Assembly: GCF_021869535.1 (NCBI RefSeq)
Contig: NW_026262593.1
Coordinates: forward strand, 52,254,318 to 52,318,317
Source of the DNA: Mytilus californianus
Taxonomy: Eukaryota > Mollusca > Bivalvia > Mytilida > Mytilidae
Length of the DNA stretch: 64,000 nucleotides
Direction of reading: 5' to 3'
The position numbers and the translations under genes are program-made. Shown one piece after another: positions 37,419 through 49,262 of this stretch. Below the pieces are notes generated by a model that was not told the DNA's origin, did no database searches, and saw only the letters and a list, made by a program, of their open reading frames with translations. Every line of letters starts with the position of its first letter. Positions within the stretch are counted from its first letter, which is position 1.

Positions 37419-37738
37419 ACATTAGGTGTGGTAGAAATGTTTACATTATGTGTGGTAGAAATGTTTACATTAGGTGTGGTAGAAATGTTTACATTAGGTG
37501 TGGTAGAAATGTTTACATTAGGTGTGGTAGAAATGTTTACATTAGGTGTGGTAGAAATGTTTACATTATGTGTGGTAGAAATGTTTACATTAGGTGTGGT
37601 AGAAATGTTTACATTAGGTGTGGTAGAAATGTTTACATTATGTGTGGTAGAAATGTTTACATAATAGGTGTGGTAGAAATGTTTACATTAGGTGTGGTAG
37701 AAATGTTTACATTATGTGTGGTAGAAATGTTTACATTA
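37419..37738 (+). repeat. 24-bp minisatellite, about 13 copies
   Basis: Unit GGTGTGGTAGAAATGTTTAC plus ATTA. Because 24 is divisible by three, the plus strand shows an eight-residue protein repeat (LGVVEMFT). Its start lies in the flanking retroelement remnant and it lacks gene context, so I treat it as non-coding. One unit has a small insertion (ACATAATAGG). Confidence 0.95.
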
Positions 37739-38759
37739 AACTATTTAAAAACTTAAATTAATGACAAATAGCATTTCAGTGCCTTAATTTTAAAAAATGA
37801 AATAGTCGTAATAAATGACGGTACCAATTTCACGAGGTCAAATATTTGAAAGCAAAATAAAGTTAGAGAGCATTAAAAGTTAAATCCATCCAAATCAGAC
37901 TAAGGTGATTTGAACGTTACATGTAGTTTTAGACATAAACTGACAGTTTACAAATGTATCATTTAAAAACTGGAAGGACAATACCTTACGGAACATAGTA
38001 CACAAACATCCTTAGCCCGGTTGTAGTAAATATAGACGGCAGTTCAAACCACGTGATTCTAAAATTAACTTCGTCGGGTAAGCTCGAGCTTGAGACACAA
38101 GGCCTGGGAAGCGTCAACCCCTAACTTCAGCTTTTGTCTAAGATTCGTAAAATTCCATGAAGGTTTTTAAATATCTCATTATATTGAAAGAACGTGATTC
38201 ATTTATTAGTTTTCATTGCCTTTGGACTAGCTTTCAGTAACTGCGCATACTCTTTAATCGGGATTTTTCGTTTCGTTTTCACGTCATTTTGGACCCTGGA
38301 GGAAAATCATCTCATTGTCAAACGAAGCATGCAGGATATGTTATTAGATAGCCAATGGTTACCATTAAAGCAGATTCATTGACAAACAAAACAAAAAAGA
38401 TGCCAAAAAGCACAGATATAAGATTGACTGATTGACTGTTGGTGTTTAATGCCACTTTCAGCACTATTTGCTATATCGTCATAAAGGAAATGTTGAATAA
38501 TGATTTATTGCTTGATCGTTTATTGCTTAAAACTTTCAGTAGCAAATGTTTTGATTGACTTTTTAGGACGAGAATAAGTTAACACTAAATGTAATGGGGA
38601 CTCATTTTTGTGGGTTCTAAAAAGTGCATGAAGGGCGGTAAATCTAGGCTGTCGTTGAAAATGAGGATTAGCCCGAAATGGTTACCTTGCCAGTTTAAAT
38701 GAAGATGGAAATATACATTTTTTAATACTTAAGTTAAAAATATGACAAAGTGGTAGTGT
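37739..38759. other. non-coding part of duplication copy 2
   Basis: Matches 28440-28860 of copy 1 and includes a SINE-A 3' end on the minus strand at about 38423-38485 (GATTGACTGTTGGTGTTTAA). No gene. Confidence 0.5.
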
Positions 38760-39640
38760 GAAGACAATAAAATGGCTGTAAATGTATCTAAAACGAAGGC
38801 TATATGTATTGGCTCTAAACAGAAGCTTTCAGTTACATAAAATGAAAACATTAATATTGCTATGAATGGACAACAAATTAAAGAAAATACATGTGAAAAG
38901 GTTCTAGGTATTTTTGTTGATCCATTTCTATCCTGGTCTTCTCATATTGATTATATCATAAAAAGGGTTAACTCTTCTTTAGCTTTACTAAAAAGGATAA
39001 AGAAATATTTAAATCACAAAGCTAGACAAATGTTCTAAAACGCTTACGTTTTACCTCACTCAGATTATTGTTGTTCAATATGGGGAAACTGTAATAAATT
39101 TCTATTAGATAGTTTACTAAAACTGCAAAAGAAGGCAGCAAGAATAATTTTAGACGAACATGAACACCAAACCTTCAAGCGAATTATTTTACGAATGTAA
39201 CATTGTGCCGATTACACAAAGATTACATTATCATAAATCATTACTAATGTATAAGGCAAAACATGGCTTAGCTCCAGAATATATGTCCAGTCTTATTTTA
39301 TCAGCTCCTGCAAACCAAAAAAACAATACAAGATTTTCGTCCTCAGATAATTTTATAATTCCAAAACCAAATACAGAGTTGTATAAGTCTAGTTTCTCGT
39401 ACAATGGACCAAAAGTATGGAATGCTCTTCCTGGTTCAATTAAAAAATCAAACACAGTATTAAAATTAAAAACATAACTTCAAATCTATGTACTTTTAAC
39501 ATTACCATGATAAATATATGTATTGTTTATTTTTAATGTAATTATTATTGTATTAAGAGAGCCTTATTGAAAAGTGGTGTAATCCAAATGAGTTACTCTC
39601 TCTAAATAAAGGTATTATTATTATTATTATTAATATCATT
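38760..39640 (+). pseudogene. decayed LINE ORF2 3' part (CR1/L2/jockey-like)
   Basis: Translated pieces in order: AVNVSKTKAICIGS; LGIFVDPFLSWSSHIDYIIK; RVNSSLALLKRIKKYLNHKA; a stop; LPHSDYCCSIWGN; LLKLQKKAARIIL; then, in another frame, ITQRLHYHKSLLMYKAKHGL and YNGPKVWNALPGSIKKS up to a stop at 39475-39477. These are the segments after the catalytic YADD of a non-LTR reverse transcriptase. Stops and a frameshift break it. The 3' end is AATAAAGG followed by (TATTAT)n at about 39610-39640. Confidence 0.8.
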
Positions 39641-41289
39641 ATTACAACAAGCTTGGTTGAGTTGTTGCTATGTTCTTTTAACGTGCAGAGACCATGGCAT
39701 CCCACCTACACCAGTCATCAAATTTAACGTCTCCATTCCGATCGACCTTGGCTGTGTATTTATGCATCCCGGAAAATCAATCAATGTATGATTGTACTGC
39801 CAGACGAAAAAAGGCGAAATTTCTATACACTTGATATAAGCTTAATAATGACCGATTTATCGTATAAAATGCTGATAGTAACGTAAATCTTGCTCATAGT
39901 AGAACAGGAACAGGTATGGTATGGTTTATAACAATGTTTCCTGAGGAACTTCTGTTAGGCGGAACAAATATACGTTGACATGCCCACATTGTTAGTCTTA
40001 ATCTATTTCACCTATTAAATAATTAATTTAATTACCTTATATCCCATGGTTATCCTGATAAAATTCCACGCACGTGCTGCGTTCGGCCACTTATTTTCGG
40101 AATACTATGCCCGTAATGACTCGTTTAATGTCCATTGCTATTAAAACACCAATGAAAAAATCCGACAATGCCAACTCTGGGACTAATGCATGAATTATAT
40201 ATTGGACCTGTCAAACGGCACTTTTATTGAGAAAACACTTTTTCTTTTTCAAGGGTTTAAAACACTAGTATGCTTGGAAGGACAAATACACATGTACTAT
40301 TATTGCTAAACCGTTATTCCATTTTTTTTCTATTTCTTGTTATAATGACCCTGGCCTTTGGTCTGATGACCCCAATACATTAGGCTTCTGTCCTTCCACA
40401 TATCTTAGATCTGTAGAAGGTTCATTCCAATAAAGCAAGGGATACTCAAGTTGCCTTCTGAACTCCCCCCCCTCCTTGGTGTTCGAGTAACCTTGACCAT
40501 TAACCTTGGTTATAAACCCTTAAATCAATAATCTACTTTCCCTTTCTTTTCTAGATAGTTTAATTCCAATCATCCAAGGGATACTCAAGTTACCGTCTGG
40601 AAACAATTTGTTTAAGGTTTTTCACGGCCAGACAAAATGATTGCTATATGCTCCCAAAAAATTCACTCACCCTGTAAAAATATGCCATTTTGGTATCTAT
40701 TTTTATCTTGACTGTAATCAGTTATATTTGCTTATTTGTAAATCGTATTTAGTGACATCTTTGTTGATCTTGTATTGAAAATCATGTTTTTACTTTTTAT
40801 AATTTATACCTTTTTGTAAATTCAGACCTTGTGTGCATTTATTATTGGGATTTTTGAAGAATGGACATAATGAGAGATTAATTATTACAGACGATTTGAA
40901 CAGGACGACTTATTTGTTGATCTTATTTTTATTAACATTTTTGCTGTATATTGTTGCTCACTATCTCCAAAATACATAAAATGGTTATTCAAGGCAATAA
41001 CATCTATAAGTCAATTGACAATTTCGACCATTTGACTTATTTGTAGATCTTTTGTGCTGAAAATTTTGATATTTACATTTTCTCTTGATTTATCATAGTT
41101 TCTGCAAAAATAATCTTTCAATGGCAATAACTCATATTAGAGTCAATTAGCGATTTTGGCCATGTTAAATTACTCGTAGATTTAATTTTGCTGGAAATTT
41201 TGCTGTTTTCACTTTTTTTTCTATTATGGTTTCTGCAAAATAGATTAAAATTCATATTCAAGGGCAATAACTCCTATAAAGGTTTTATT

Positions 41290-42860
41290 GATGTTATCAG
41301 CAATAGTGTACTCTGCCAAATTATGTTTCAGGACACTGACTTGTAAACACAATAATCTGTTGTCTTTGAATAGCATATCATGCCTGTTATATCATATTGT
41401 TTACTGCCAATTAGCTTTTAGGGAATTAGGCCTTTTAAATTACATAGACGCACATTCTCATTAGGTAAATAGCCTGTTATATTACCAATACAGCTGAATC
41501 ACATAACATAATGTATGTAATAGCATACACGGTCTTTATTAAAAAAAATGGTTAATTGGCAAATTATTTTTAATTTTGCTTATTTATCTATAAAGTGTCA
41601 ATTTTAGACAATATTGTTTATTACCTCTGATTATGAATACTGACAGCTTAAATATAAGTTCTGAAATACAATGCTAGTTTCCGTATTTGTAGATCTTGTT
41701 GTGCTGATTTTTTTTTGGTTTTTACTGTTTCTCTCTTATTTATTATATATTTCTGTAAAAATACACGAAATGGGCAAAAATCACCTTTTATGGGTAATAA
41801 CTCTTCGAAGAGGTCAATTGACGATTTGAACAGGTTGAATTATTTTGCTTAACATTTTTGCTGTATATTGTTGCTCACTATCTCCAAAATATATAAAATG
41901 GTTATTCAGGGTCAATAACTCCTTTAAGAATTCAGTTGATAATTTCGGCCATTTGACTTATTTGTAGATCTTTTGTGCTGAACATCTTTGATACTTACAA
42001 TACCTCTTGATTTATTACGGTTTCTGCATAAATAATCTTTCGAGGGCAATAACTCCTATAAAGGTTTAATTGTTGGCTTGTCTGTAGATCTTAATATTTT
42101 AGCTTAACACTTTTAATTTTACAATTTCTCTTTATCTTATAAAAGTATCTGTAAAAAAAAACGCAAAATAGTTGAAAATCGTCTTTCAATGGCAATAAAT
42201 TGTAGATCTTATTGTTTTGGTCATTTTTACAGTATCAAAATTTTCTCTATCTAATCTAGTTTTCAAGACAACAACCAAAAACTTCGAAATTTACAAAAAA
42301 TTGACATGTCAGTGCCAACTACTTCAAAAAGGGTAGTCCAATTTCTCTGAAAATTGTTTAAGTGTTTGAGATATAAACCAAAACTGTCAGATTTGCTGAA
42401 AATGGAAATTTCAGGGACATTAACTTAAAATTGGGTGTGTATATTGTTTGTTTAATTCTAGTGGTCAATAATAATAATTTTCTAAGAAACGTTTACTTTT
42501 TAGCCACAGTATGTATCTTAAAAGAGTACATTGTTTGTTAAATTCCCGTGTAGCTTTAAATAACACAGCCTTATAAATTACAATAAACTGTCTTGTTATA
42601 GTGTCAATTAGCTGTTCGATTATAGTGTACTCTGCCAAATTATGTTTCAGGACACTGACTTGTAAACACAATAATTTGTCTTTGAATTGCATATCGTGCC
42701 TGTTATATCATATTGTTTACAGCCAAATAGCTTTTAAGGAATTAGACCTTTTAAATCACATAAGACACACGTTCTCATTAGGTAAATAGCCTGCTAAATC
42801 ATCAACACAGCTTGTTTAATCACATAACATAATGTATGTAATAGCGTACAGTCTTTATAA
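41290..42860 (+). repeat. 1.3-kb tandem duplication
   Basis: The block TAGTGTACTCTGCCAAATTA is at about 41305 and again at about 42624, and about 270 bases around it match. The following GGTTAATTGG...AATACTGACAG block at 41551-41680 recurs at 44957-45090, displaced by the 2.1-kb insertion. Between the copies are loosely repeated GGCAATAACTCCTAT stretches. No gene. Confidence 0.75.
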
Positions 42861-44952
42861 AACAAGAGGCTCTCAAGAGCTTGAATAGCTCACCTGTGAT
42901 TTTTTGCTAAAATCTATCATCAATGATTTTTTTTGCTTTTCAATAAGTATTAATGAGTGGCTTAAAAATGCAATTTCACTGTTCTTTGTATCTGTCATAT
43001 TTTCTTCAAAAGCAAAATAATGCATTTTTCCCCTATGTTCCATTTTAGCCATAGTGGCTATCAAGGAAATAAAATACAAAATTTATATAAGATACTCTGA
43101 AACTCATTCAGCCCAAGTTTGGCTGAAATTGATTCAGAAGTTTCAAAGGAGAAGATTTTTTAAAGTAAGCAAACTAGATGAACAAATTGTGAAAAATTGG
43201 TCTTTAAAGGACAGTTACTCATTAAGGGGTCAATTGACAATTTTTGTCATATAAACTTAGTTGTAGATCTTACTTTGCTGAACATTTTTGCTGTTTACAG
43301 TTTATCTTTGTCTATAATAAAATTCAAGATAATAACCAAAAACTGCAAAATTTCCTTAAAATCATCAATTCAGGGGCAATAACCTAAGAAATCCCAATTT
43401 GGCTGATAATTTCAGGGCAGGCAGACTTAGACCTAATGAATACTTAAACTCCTTGTCTGATTTGCTCTAAATGCTTCAGTTTCTGAGATATAAGTCAAAA
43501 ATTGCATTTTACCCTATGTTCTATTTTTAGCCATGGCGGCCATTTTTTCTGAGGAAACAGAAAATAAAACACAAATTTATTCTAGATAACCTAAGAATCA
43601 TTCAGCTTAAGTTTGGTTTAATTTGGTTCAGTAGTTTCAGAGGAGATATTTTAAGTTAGAAAACATGATAAACAAATTGTGTAAAATTGTCTTTAGGGCA
43701 ATAACTCTTTAAGGGGTCAATTAACAATTTTGGTCATATAAAACTTATTTGTAGATCTTACTTTGCTGAACATTTTTGCTATTTACAGTTTATCTTTATC
43801 TATAATAATATTGAAGATAATAACCAATAAATGTGGATAGTGTCCACATGTGGACACAGATGATGCCCCCGCTTGCATATCATATAGTTATAAAGGGACA
43901 TAACTGAAGAAAGGTAAAAGTGACGCTACCCAAATTTGTACTTGATCTGAGTTTTGTAGTAATAAGTATTTTGTATAAGTTTCATAACATTTGGTTGAGG
44001 CAAAATAAAGTTAGAGAAGGGAAACGAAAAATTCAGTAATTTTTCCATTTGTAAAGGGCATAACTCTAGAACGGTAAAAGTGACGCCACCAAAATTCAAA
44101 CTTGATCTGTGTTTTGTGGTAATAAGCATTGTGTATAAGTTTCATAACATTTGGTTGAGGCAAACTAAAGTTGGAGAAGGGAAACGAAAAAATTCAGCAA
44201 TTTTTCCATTTGTAAAGGGACATAACTCTAGAACGGTTTAAGTGACGCCACCAAAATTCAAACTTGATCTGTGTTTTGTGGTAATAAGCATTGTGTATAA
44301 GTTTCAAACCATTTGGTTGAAGCAAACTAAAGTTAGAGAACGGAAACAAAAAATTAAGCCATTTTTTCATTTGTAAAGGGGTATAACTCTAGAACGGTAA
44401 AAGTGACGCCACCCAAATTCAAACTTGACCTGTGTTTTGTGTTAATAAGCATTGTGTATAAGTTTCATAACATTTGGTTGAGGCAAACTAAAGTTAGAGA
44501 ACGGAAACCAATTTTGGGACGTACGGACAGACGTACAGACGGACAAGGGTAAAACTTTATAAAAACTACAAAATTTCCTTAAAATGACTAATATAGTGGC
44601 AGCAACCCAACAATGGGTTGTGAGATTCATCTGAAAATTTCAGGGCTGATAGAACTTGACCTAATGAACATTTTACCCCGAGTCAGATTAGCTCTTTATG
44701 CTTTAGTTTTTGAGATATAAGCCAAAAACTGCATTTTACCCCTATGTTCTATTTTTAGCCATGGCGGCCATAATTTTTGACGAAACAGAAAAAAAAACAC
44801 AAACTTTATTCTAGATACCCTAAGGATCATTCAGCTTAAGTTTGGTTAGAATTGGTTCAGTAGTTTCAGATGAGAAGATGTTGAAAATAGTTTACACCGG
44901 ACGGACGACGACGGAAGACGACTGACGAAGGACGCAAAGTGATGGCAAAGCT
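42861..44952 (+). mobile_element. 2.1-kb tandem-core element, family H1, with empty site known
   Basis: Begins ACAAGAGGCTCTCAAGAGC and ends GATGGCAAAGCTAAA. The unoccupied site is at 41540-41552 in the neighbouring duplicate. The inside has blocks such as GGGGTCAATTGACAATTTTT and TTAGCCATGGCGGCCA, a tandem array of about 161 bp x 4 (from about 43890 to 44515; each unit with GTGACGCCACC), and two ACGG-type stretches (44520-44545, 44897-44935). Non-coding. The terminal hairpin present in the 51838 copy appears to have been lost between two AGCT words. Confidence 0.8.
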
Positions 44953-45090
44953 AAAAATGGTTAATTGGTAAATTATGTGTATTTAGCTTCTTCATCTATA
45001 GTCTCCATTTTAGATAATATTGTTTATTATCCCTGATTATGAATACTGACAGTTTAAATATAAATTCTGAAATACAATGCTAATTTTCAG

Positions 45091-45544
45091 TATCAGAATC
45101 TAAAGGTATTTTTATTGTTTGGACCCCAAAATCAAAATACTGTCATATCATTGGTTGCAGTTATTTAGATTAGGATGCTTTTAACCAATCACAACATTTT
45201 ATTGCAGAGTTTTGAAAAGTATTACCTATGATGCATTTGAATCTTGTAATAGAGGGAGTCTGCTGATGATATTTAAAATAAGTCCATTTTCATCCATTAA
45301 GTCTTTGATAATGTTTAACACATCAAAATTATGGGATATCAAGATAAGTCTGTGGACCTGTTACTATTAAAGACACAAGCATCTTAAAAACTAAATTTTT
45401 GGTGGAAGTAGATGCCTCTGGACTTTTCATAAGATGATGATGAAAGATGGCCGTTTCTGAATTTTTCATACAAATGGTATCAAATGCCTGCTTAAAATCA
45501 AGTGGCAAATTGCAAATTAAATGCATATTCAGGATGAGAACATG
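45091..45544. other. no recognised feature
   Basis: Unassigned AT-rich DNA. Confidence 0.45.
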
Positions 45545-45869
45545 TTACAGCTCTTTTCATAATGCTAGCAAGTCAAAGGTTTGTTTGGCTTGCTTGCTTT
45601 GTTTGTATTAATGTTTGCTCAAGCATTGTAATTAAGATTGACATCTGCAAACAATATAAGTAGGCGGAGTTAAATCTGTGTAAAGGTAAATTTGATTATT
45701 TGATAATGTCCAATCAAATTTAAATATAATGTATACAAGTTTAAATCCTCCTTTTTATGTTGTTTTCAGATGTCAATCTTAATTACAATGCTTGAGCAAA
45801 CATTGATACAAACAAAGCAAGCAAGCCAAACAAACCTTTGCCTTGCTAGCATTACGAAAAGAGCTGTAA
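45545..45869. mobile_element. 325-bp element with inverted repeats of about 110 bp
   Basis: Left arm 45545-45658 starts TTACAGCTCTTTTCATAATG; right arm 45764-45869 ends GAAAAGAGCTGTAA. Both contain GGTTTGTTTGGCTTGCTTGC or its inverse and ATTAAGATTGACATCTG. The interior is about 105 bp. No obvious target duplication and no coding capacity. Confidence 0.8.
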
Positions 45870-45872
45870 TGT

Positions 45873-46150
45873 GATATCAATATGAAACGGCTTGTATTAG
45901 ACTGACATGCTGAGCTGAAATTTTAATTTGCTAGTTCACAAGGTAACAGTCCGCAGGTAGACAAATCACCCCACTTGGACACATTATCCCGACTCTGTGT
46001 CCACCAGTCTTTGCTCTTTCTCCTATAAAAATATTGTGTCCTCAGGGGAATAGCAACAAATACCAATTTGCAAGTAATTGGTTTTTTCGAACCGGCTGGG
46101 CCAGAACCTATGACTTCCAGCACTCAAGTGAGCCCCTTACCATGAGACCA
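45873..46150 (-). mobile_element. tRNA-derived SINE (family B), minus strand
   Basis: The minus strand starts ATTGGTCTCATGGTAAGGGG (A-box-like) with AGGTTCTGGCCCAGCC as a decayed B box. The body ends GGACTGTTACCTTGTGAACT plus AGCAAATTAAAATTTCAGC, related to the 11176 family (GATTGTTGCCTTGTAATCTA). Too diverged to be a tRNA gene. Confidence 0.55.
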
Positions 46151-46946
46151 ATGATGCAGTTAAACTTTTCAATATAATATTTGAGAAGGAATGAATGTTG
46201 AACTGTATAAAACATATATTACATATAACAAGAATTTCAAAATATTTGACCAGTAGTGTAAAGTAAAATAACAAAAATACCGAACTCCAAGGGAAATTCA
46301 AAATGGAAAGTCCTTTATAAAATGGCAAAATCAAAAGCTCAAACACATCTAATGAATGAAAAACAACTGTCATATTCCTGACTTGGTATAGGTATTTGAC
46401 AGGTCAGTTTTTTTTTAAATTGAGAAATTCAGGGGTTTCTGGGCAATATTGTTTGATGCCTAGCAAAGGTAAAAACCAAAAGGAATTACAAAGGGATCTG
46501 TAAAATTTAAAATGTAAGAAGCCAACATCCTTAATGAATTTATTGAGACAATATCTAGCCCAAAAAGAGGCTGCTTCTTACAGACAAAACATTCAATAAG
46601 TCAACAATTGTACGAGTTACAATAAAATTCGTTTTGCAAATGTCAACATAGGTGTAGTCAGAATAGTACCTTAGAAAAATCATGTGAATACTAATAATTT
46701 CTGTTTTTGAACATGTACTGGTAACACTGCTCGTATGTTTGTGAATACTGAAGATTCATTTATTTTCACAGATTGAGGAAGAAATCTATTTTCATGGATA
46801 TCTGATTTCTTGGTTTTGCCATAGTTTGCATACAAGCCTATAGAAAATTTGTACTTCACAAAACATTTAAATAAGTGGTTCACCTATTCAAACAACATCC
46901 AGGTAAATTGATATCCCACAAATATTAATGAATCCACAGTATTGAA
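46151..46946. other. no gene; fragment of a dispersed repeat
   Basis: 46260-46400 repeats the block at 24990-25120 (AAATGGCAAAATCAAAAGCT, then CAAACACAT and CAACTGTCATATTCCTG). The rest is unassigned and could include the 3' untranslated region or downstream flank of the minus-strand GMP synthase gene. Confidence 0.45.
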
Positions 46947-46950
46947 TTAA

Positions 46951-47358
46951 GGATGTACTTAGGTGATCTAAGATAAAATTAAATTAATCAAGAATTCAAA
47001 ATTGATACTTTAAGCTGGAAAAGTATTAGTTAAGGATCAAAATAAGCTAAAAATACTAATAGGTCATGGAGCTCCTTTTCGAGATATTTGATTTATAAAA
47101 TATGGCGGGAAAAGGCTGACTCAGCATGCTCAGACTTTTACCTTATATTTGCATTGGTATTATTTGGGTCTCAAATCAAAAGGAGGAAAATCAAGAATCT
47201 GCTTAAACTTTGTCAAATGACCTTTTATGAGCTATTAAGTCTTATGTTAAAAGATAAAAAGGTGTTATGGGGCAAATATTTTACCTTCTATAATATGGAA
47301 AAACACCAAGAAGTCCGAAAATTTGACACTTATTCCAAAACCTCACCTAAGTACATCC
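46951..47358. mobile_element. 408-bp TTAA-flanked inverted-repeat element
   Basis: Ends GGATGTACTTAGGTGA / TCACCTAAGTACATCC are perfect inverse complements and are bordered by TTAA (46947-46950 and 47359-47362). This is what TTAA-specific transposases (piggyBac, Kolobok) leave. A plus-strand open frame of 93 codons inside begins at a weak ATG and has no recognisable domain. Confidence 0.8.
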
Positions 47359-47717
47359 TTAACAACTAACTGGTATTCACAATATGTAGCTCTTAAAATA
47401 TACATTTGTATCAAGAAGCATCTAGAAAATTTTTAGCAGGGGTTCAAATTTGCTTTAAATAATGAAAGGTCCCGGACCATTTGAAATTTTAAGTGAAGGG
47501 TCCTCCATGAGAACTCAATGGTCGTGTATCAAGCATCAGTGTAAAGAATGGAAGGTCTTTGACTTTTGAAATTTAAAAATGAAAAGTCCTCTATGAGAAA
47601 AGACTGATCGCGGACCTCGGACCCACACTAATTTGAACCCCTGCTTTATGACTTCCTTTCTCAACTGATGATATAGACTAAGCCCAGATTTAACAATGAT
47701 AAGTTTGGCAAATGTTA

Positions 47718-47819
47718 TTATTCCCACTCTGTTGTACCAGGAGGCTTGGATGTCAGATCATACATAACTCTCGATAATCCTGGTACTGTTAAAATCTCTG
47801 TAACCATTCTATCTAGCAC
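47718..47819 (-). CDS. GMPS: GMP synthase (glutamine-hydrolysing), terminal coding exon
   Basis: Encodes the last 33 residues, [20 protein letters not shown] then [13 protein letters not shown] and a stop at 47718-47720. The exon starts in phase 0 after a 3' splice site (ATATTTGCAG, AG at 47820-47821), continuing directly from HIDTK of the exon at 50441. The ending PPGTTEWE is the conserved C terminus of GMP synthases, where it contributes to binding of the nucleotide substrate. The 3' untranslated end could not be fixed. Confidence 0.95.
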   Translation of the reverse strand: MLDRMVTEILTVPGLSRVMYDLTSKPPGTTEWE

Positions 47820-47849
47820 CTGCAAATATCAGATATTTTAATTGTGATT

Positions 47850-48085
47850 GATTGATTGATTGTTGGTGTTAAACGCCACTTTCAGCACTATCGGCTATAT
47901 TGTGGTGGTTAGTTTTTAATTGGTGGAGGTAGCCAGAATGCCCACAGAGAACCCCAAACCTTCAGCAGGAAAACTGATACTCTTGTCAATAAAACTTGGA
48001 GTCGAAACTCACAACCTCAGTGCAGTGATACAGTATACGTAGTTCAACTATTTGTAAGACCACTCATCCACCAAGACCAATTTTT
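47850..48085 (-). mobile_element. SINE family A in the last GMPS intron
   Basis: The minus strand runs from TTGGTCTTGGTGGATGAGTG (tRNA-like head) through GAGGTTGTGAGTTTCGACTC (B-box region) and GAAGGTTTGGGGTTCTC to GCGTTTAACACC and the (AATC)n tail. Sense orientation relative to GMPS. Confidence 0.75.
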
Positions 48086-48404
48086 TTTAAATTGTGAATA
48101 ATGAATCATAAAATCAATTTTGTTATTACAGTGATATGAAATACATGGGTCACTATAATTAAATTTTCAACAGTGGCTCTTATAAAATATATATTTTCAC
48201 TGTTGAAAATCATTTACAAGTTTTACTATTTTTTGCAATACTGGTAAATATACATATATGTAAATGCGTGGGTGTATGTTAATTTAACCATATGACAAAA
48301 ATTTACAGTTCAGTTATACATGTACTCCCTCATATTAATACAAAATATCATTGACCTACCAAAATGATCTAATAAACTGCTGAAACAACAGCCGTCATCA
48401 TAGA

Positions 48405-48625
48405 TTGATTGGTGTTTAAAACCACTTTTAACACTATTGTGCTATTTTGTGGCAGTCAGTCTTTATTGGTGGAGGATGCTGGAGTACCCAGAGAGTACCA
48501 CCAACCTTCGGTAAAAAAAACTGACACCTGTCATGTACGGGATTTGAAATTCACAACCTCAGTGTTGAAAGGCTAGTGTGATACAGTAGTTAGACTACTT
48601 AGACCTCTCGGCCACCAAGTACCCT
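48405..48625 (-). mobile_element. SINE family A, second intronic copy
   Basis: The minus strand starts GGTACTTGGTGGCCGAGAGG plus TCTAAGTAGTCTAACTACTG, then CACAACATTGAGG-type sequence and a GGTTGGTGGTACTCTCTGGG block, ending at GTTTTAAACACCAATCAATC. More diverged than the copy at 47850. Confidence 0.7.
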
Positions 48626-48654
48626 CCATCATCATAGAAACAGCAGTCCTAAAT

Positions 48655-49055
48655 CTCGCTTTACTGACTTCGTTGAGGAGAGACAATTAAAAAAAAAGAA
48701 ACCTTAATTTTAAAAGCATGGTATACTGTATTGTTTTTGCAATCTAGGTAGCTAATATAAATTACTGTTTTTATTATATCTCCTCATTTGTCCTTTACTT
48801 AAAGAATAATATTGGGTTTTTATTATCATGGCAAAAGCAAGGTCAAATACCCTTTGCATCAGTTTTACTTCCGTGACTTCATCGAGAAAATTTAAAAAAG
48901 CCATAATTTTGAAAGCATGTATGATTGTTCTGTTTTGCAGTCTTAGGAGCCAAATAATGGCTCTTATCATACCTCATCCTTTGTCCTCTTCCTTGAAAGA
49001 ATATTGTGATATCATGGCGAAAGAAATGAAATGTTTCCACTCCTTGTTCATATCG
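48655..49055. repeat. two tandem copies of a unit of about 200 bp
   Basis: Copy 1 has TGACTTCGTTGAGGAGAG, TTTTAAAAGCATGGTATACT and TCTCCTCATTTGTCCTTTAC. Copy 2 has TGACTTCATCGAGAAA, TTTTGAAAGCATGTATGATT and CCTCATCCTTTGTCCTCTTC. Diverged and intronic. Confidence 0.65.
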
Positions 49056-49262
49056 AACAAATTCAAAATATATCATTGATATTAAATAAACACAACATCA
49101 CATGCAGTTTTGTGAGTTGATACATGCATTTTCATCAACTTAGAACATTTTTTTCTTCAGGTGAATTAATCAATGAGTGACAGATTTCTCTTAGAAGAAA
49201 TTTAAAGGTCCCAGTTAATAAAACTCCACAGAGAACAATAGCTATTGTATTTATTCTGTGGA

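Larger units (their letters stand above)
31881..41145 (+). repeat. segmental duplication, copy 2 (about 9.3 kb)
   Basis: Second copy of 22735-31880. Insertions relative to copy 1 include the mariner-like MITE at 33857, the 0.57-kb hammerhead-like element at 35471 and the LINE fragment at 38760. Divergence is enough that the duplication is not recent. Confidence 0.8.

Noticed and set aside
37299..37756. Plus-strand frames with repeated LGVVEMFT
   Set aside because: Direct translation of the 24-bp minisatellite; it starts in a retroelement remnant and has no gene structure.
47088..47369. 93-codon plus-strand reading frame
   Set aside because: Lies inside a TTAA-flanked inverted-repeat element, has no recognisable domain, and ends beyond the element border.
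48828..49079. 83-codon plus-strand reading frame in the GMPS intron
   Set aside because: Part of a diverged tandem duplication whose other copy (48655-48845) does not keep the frame.
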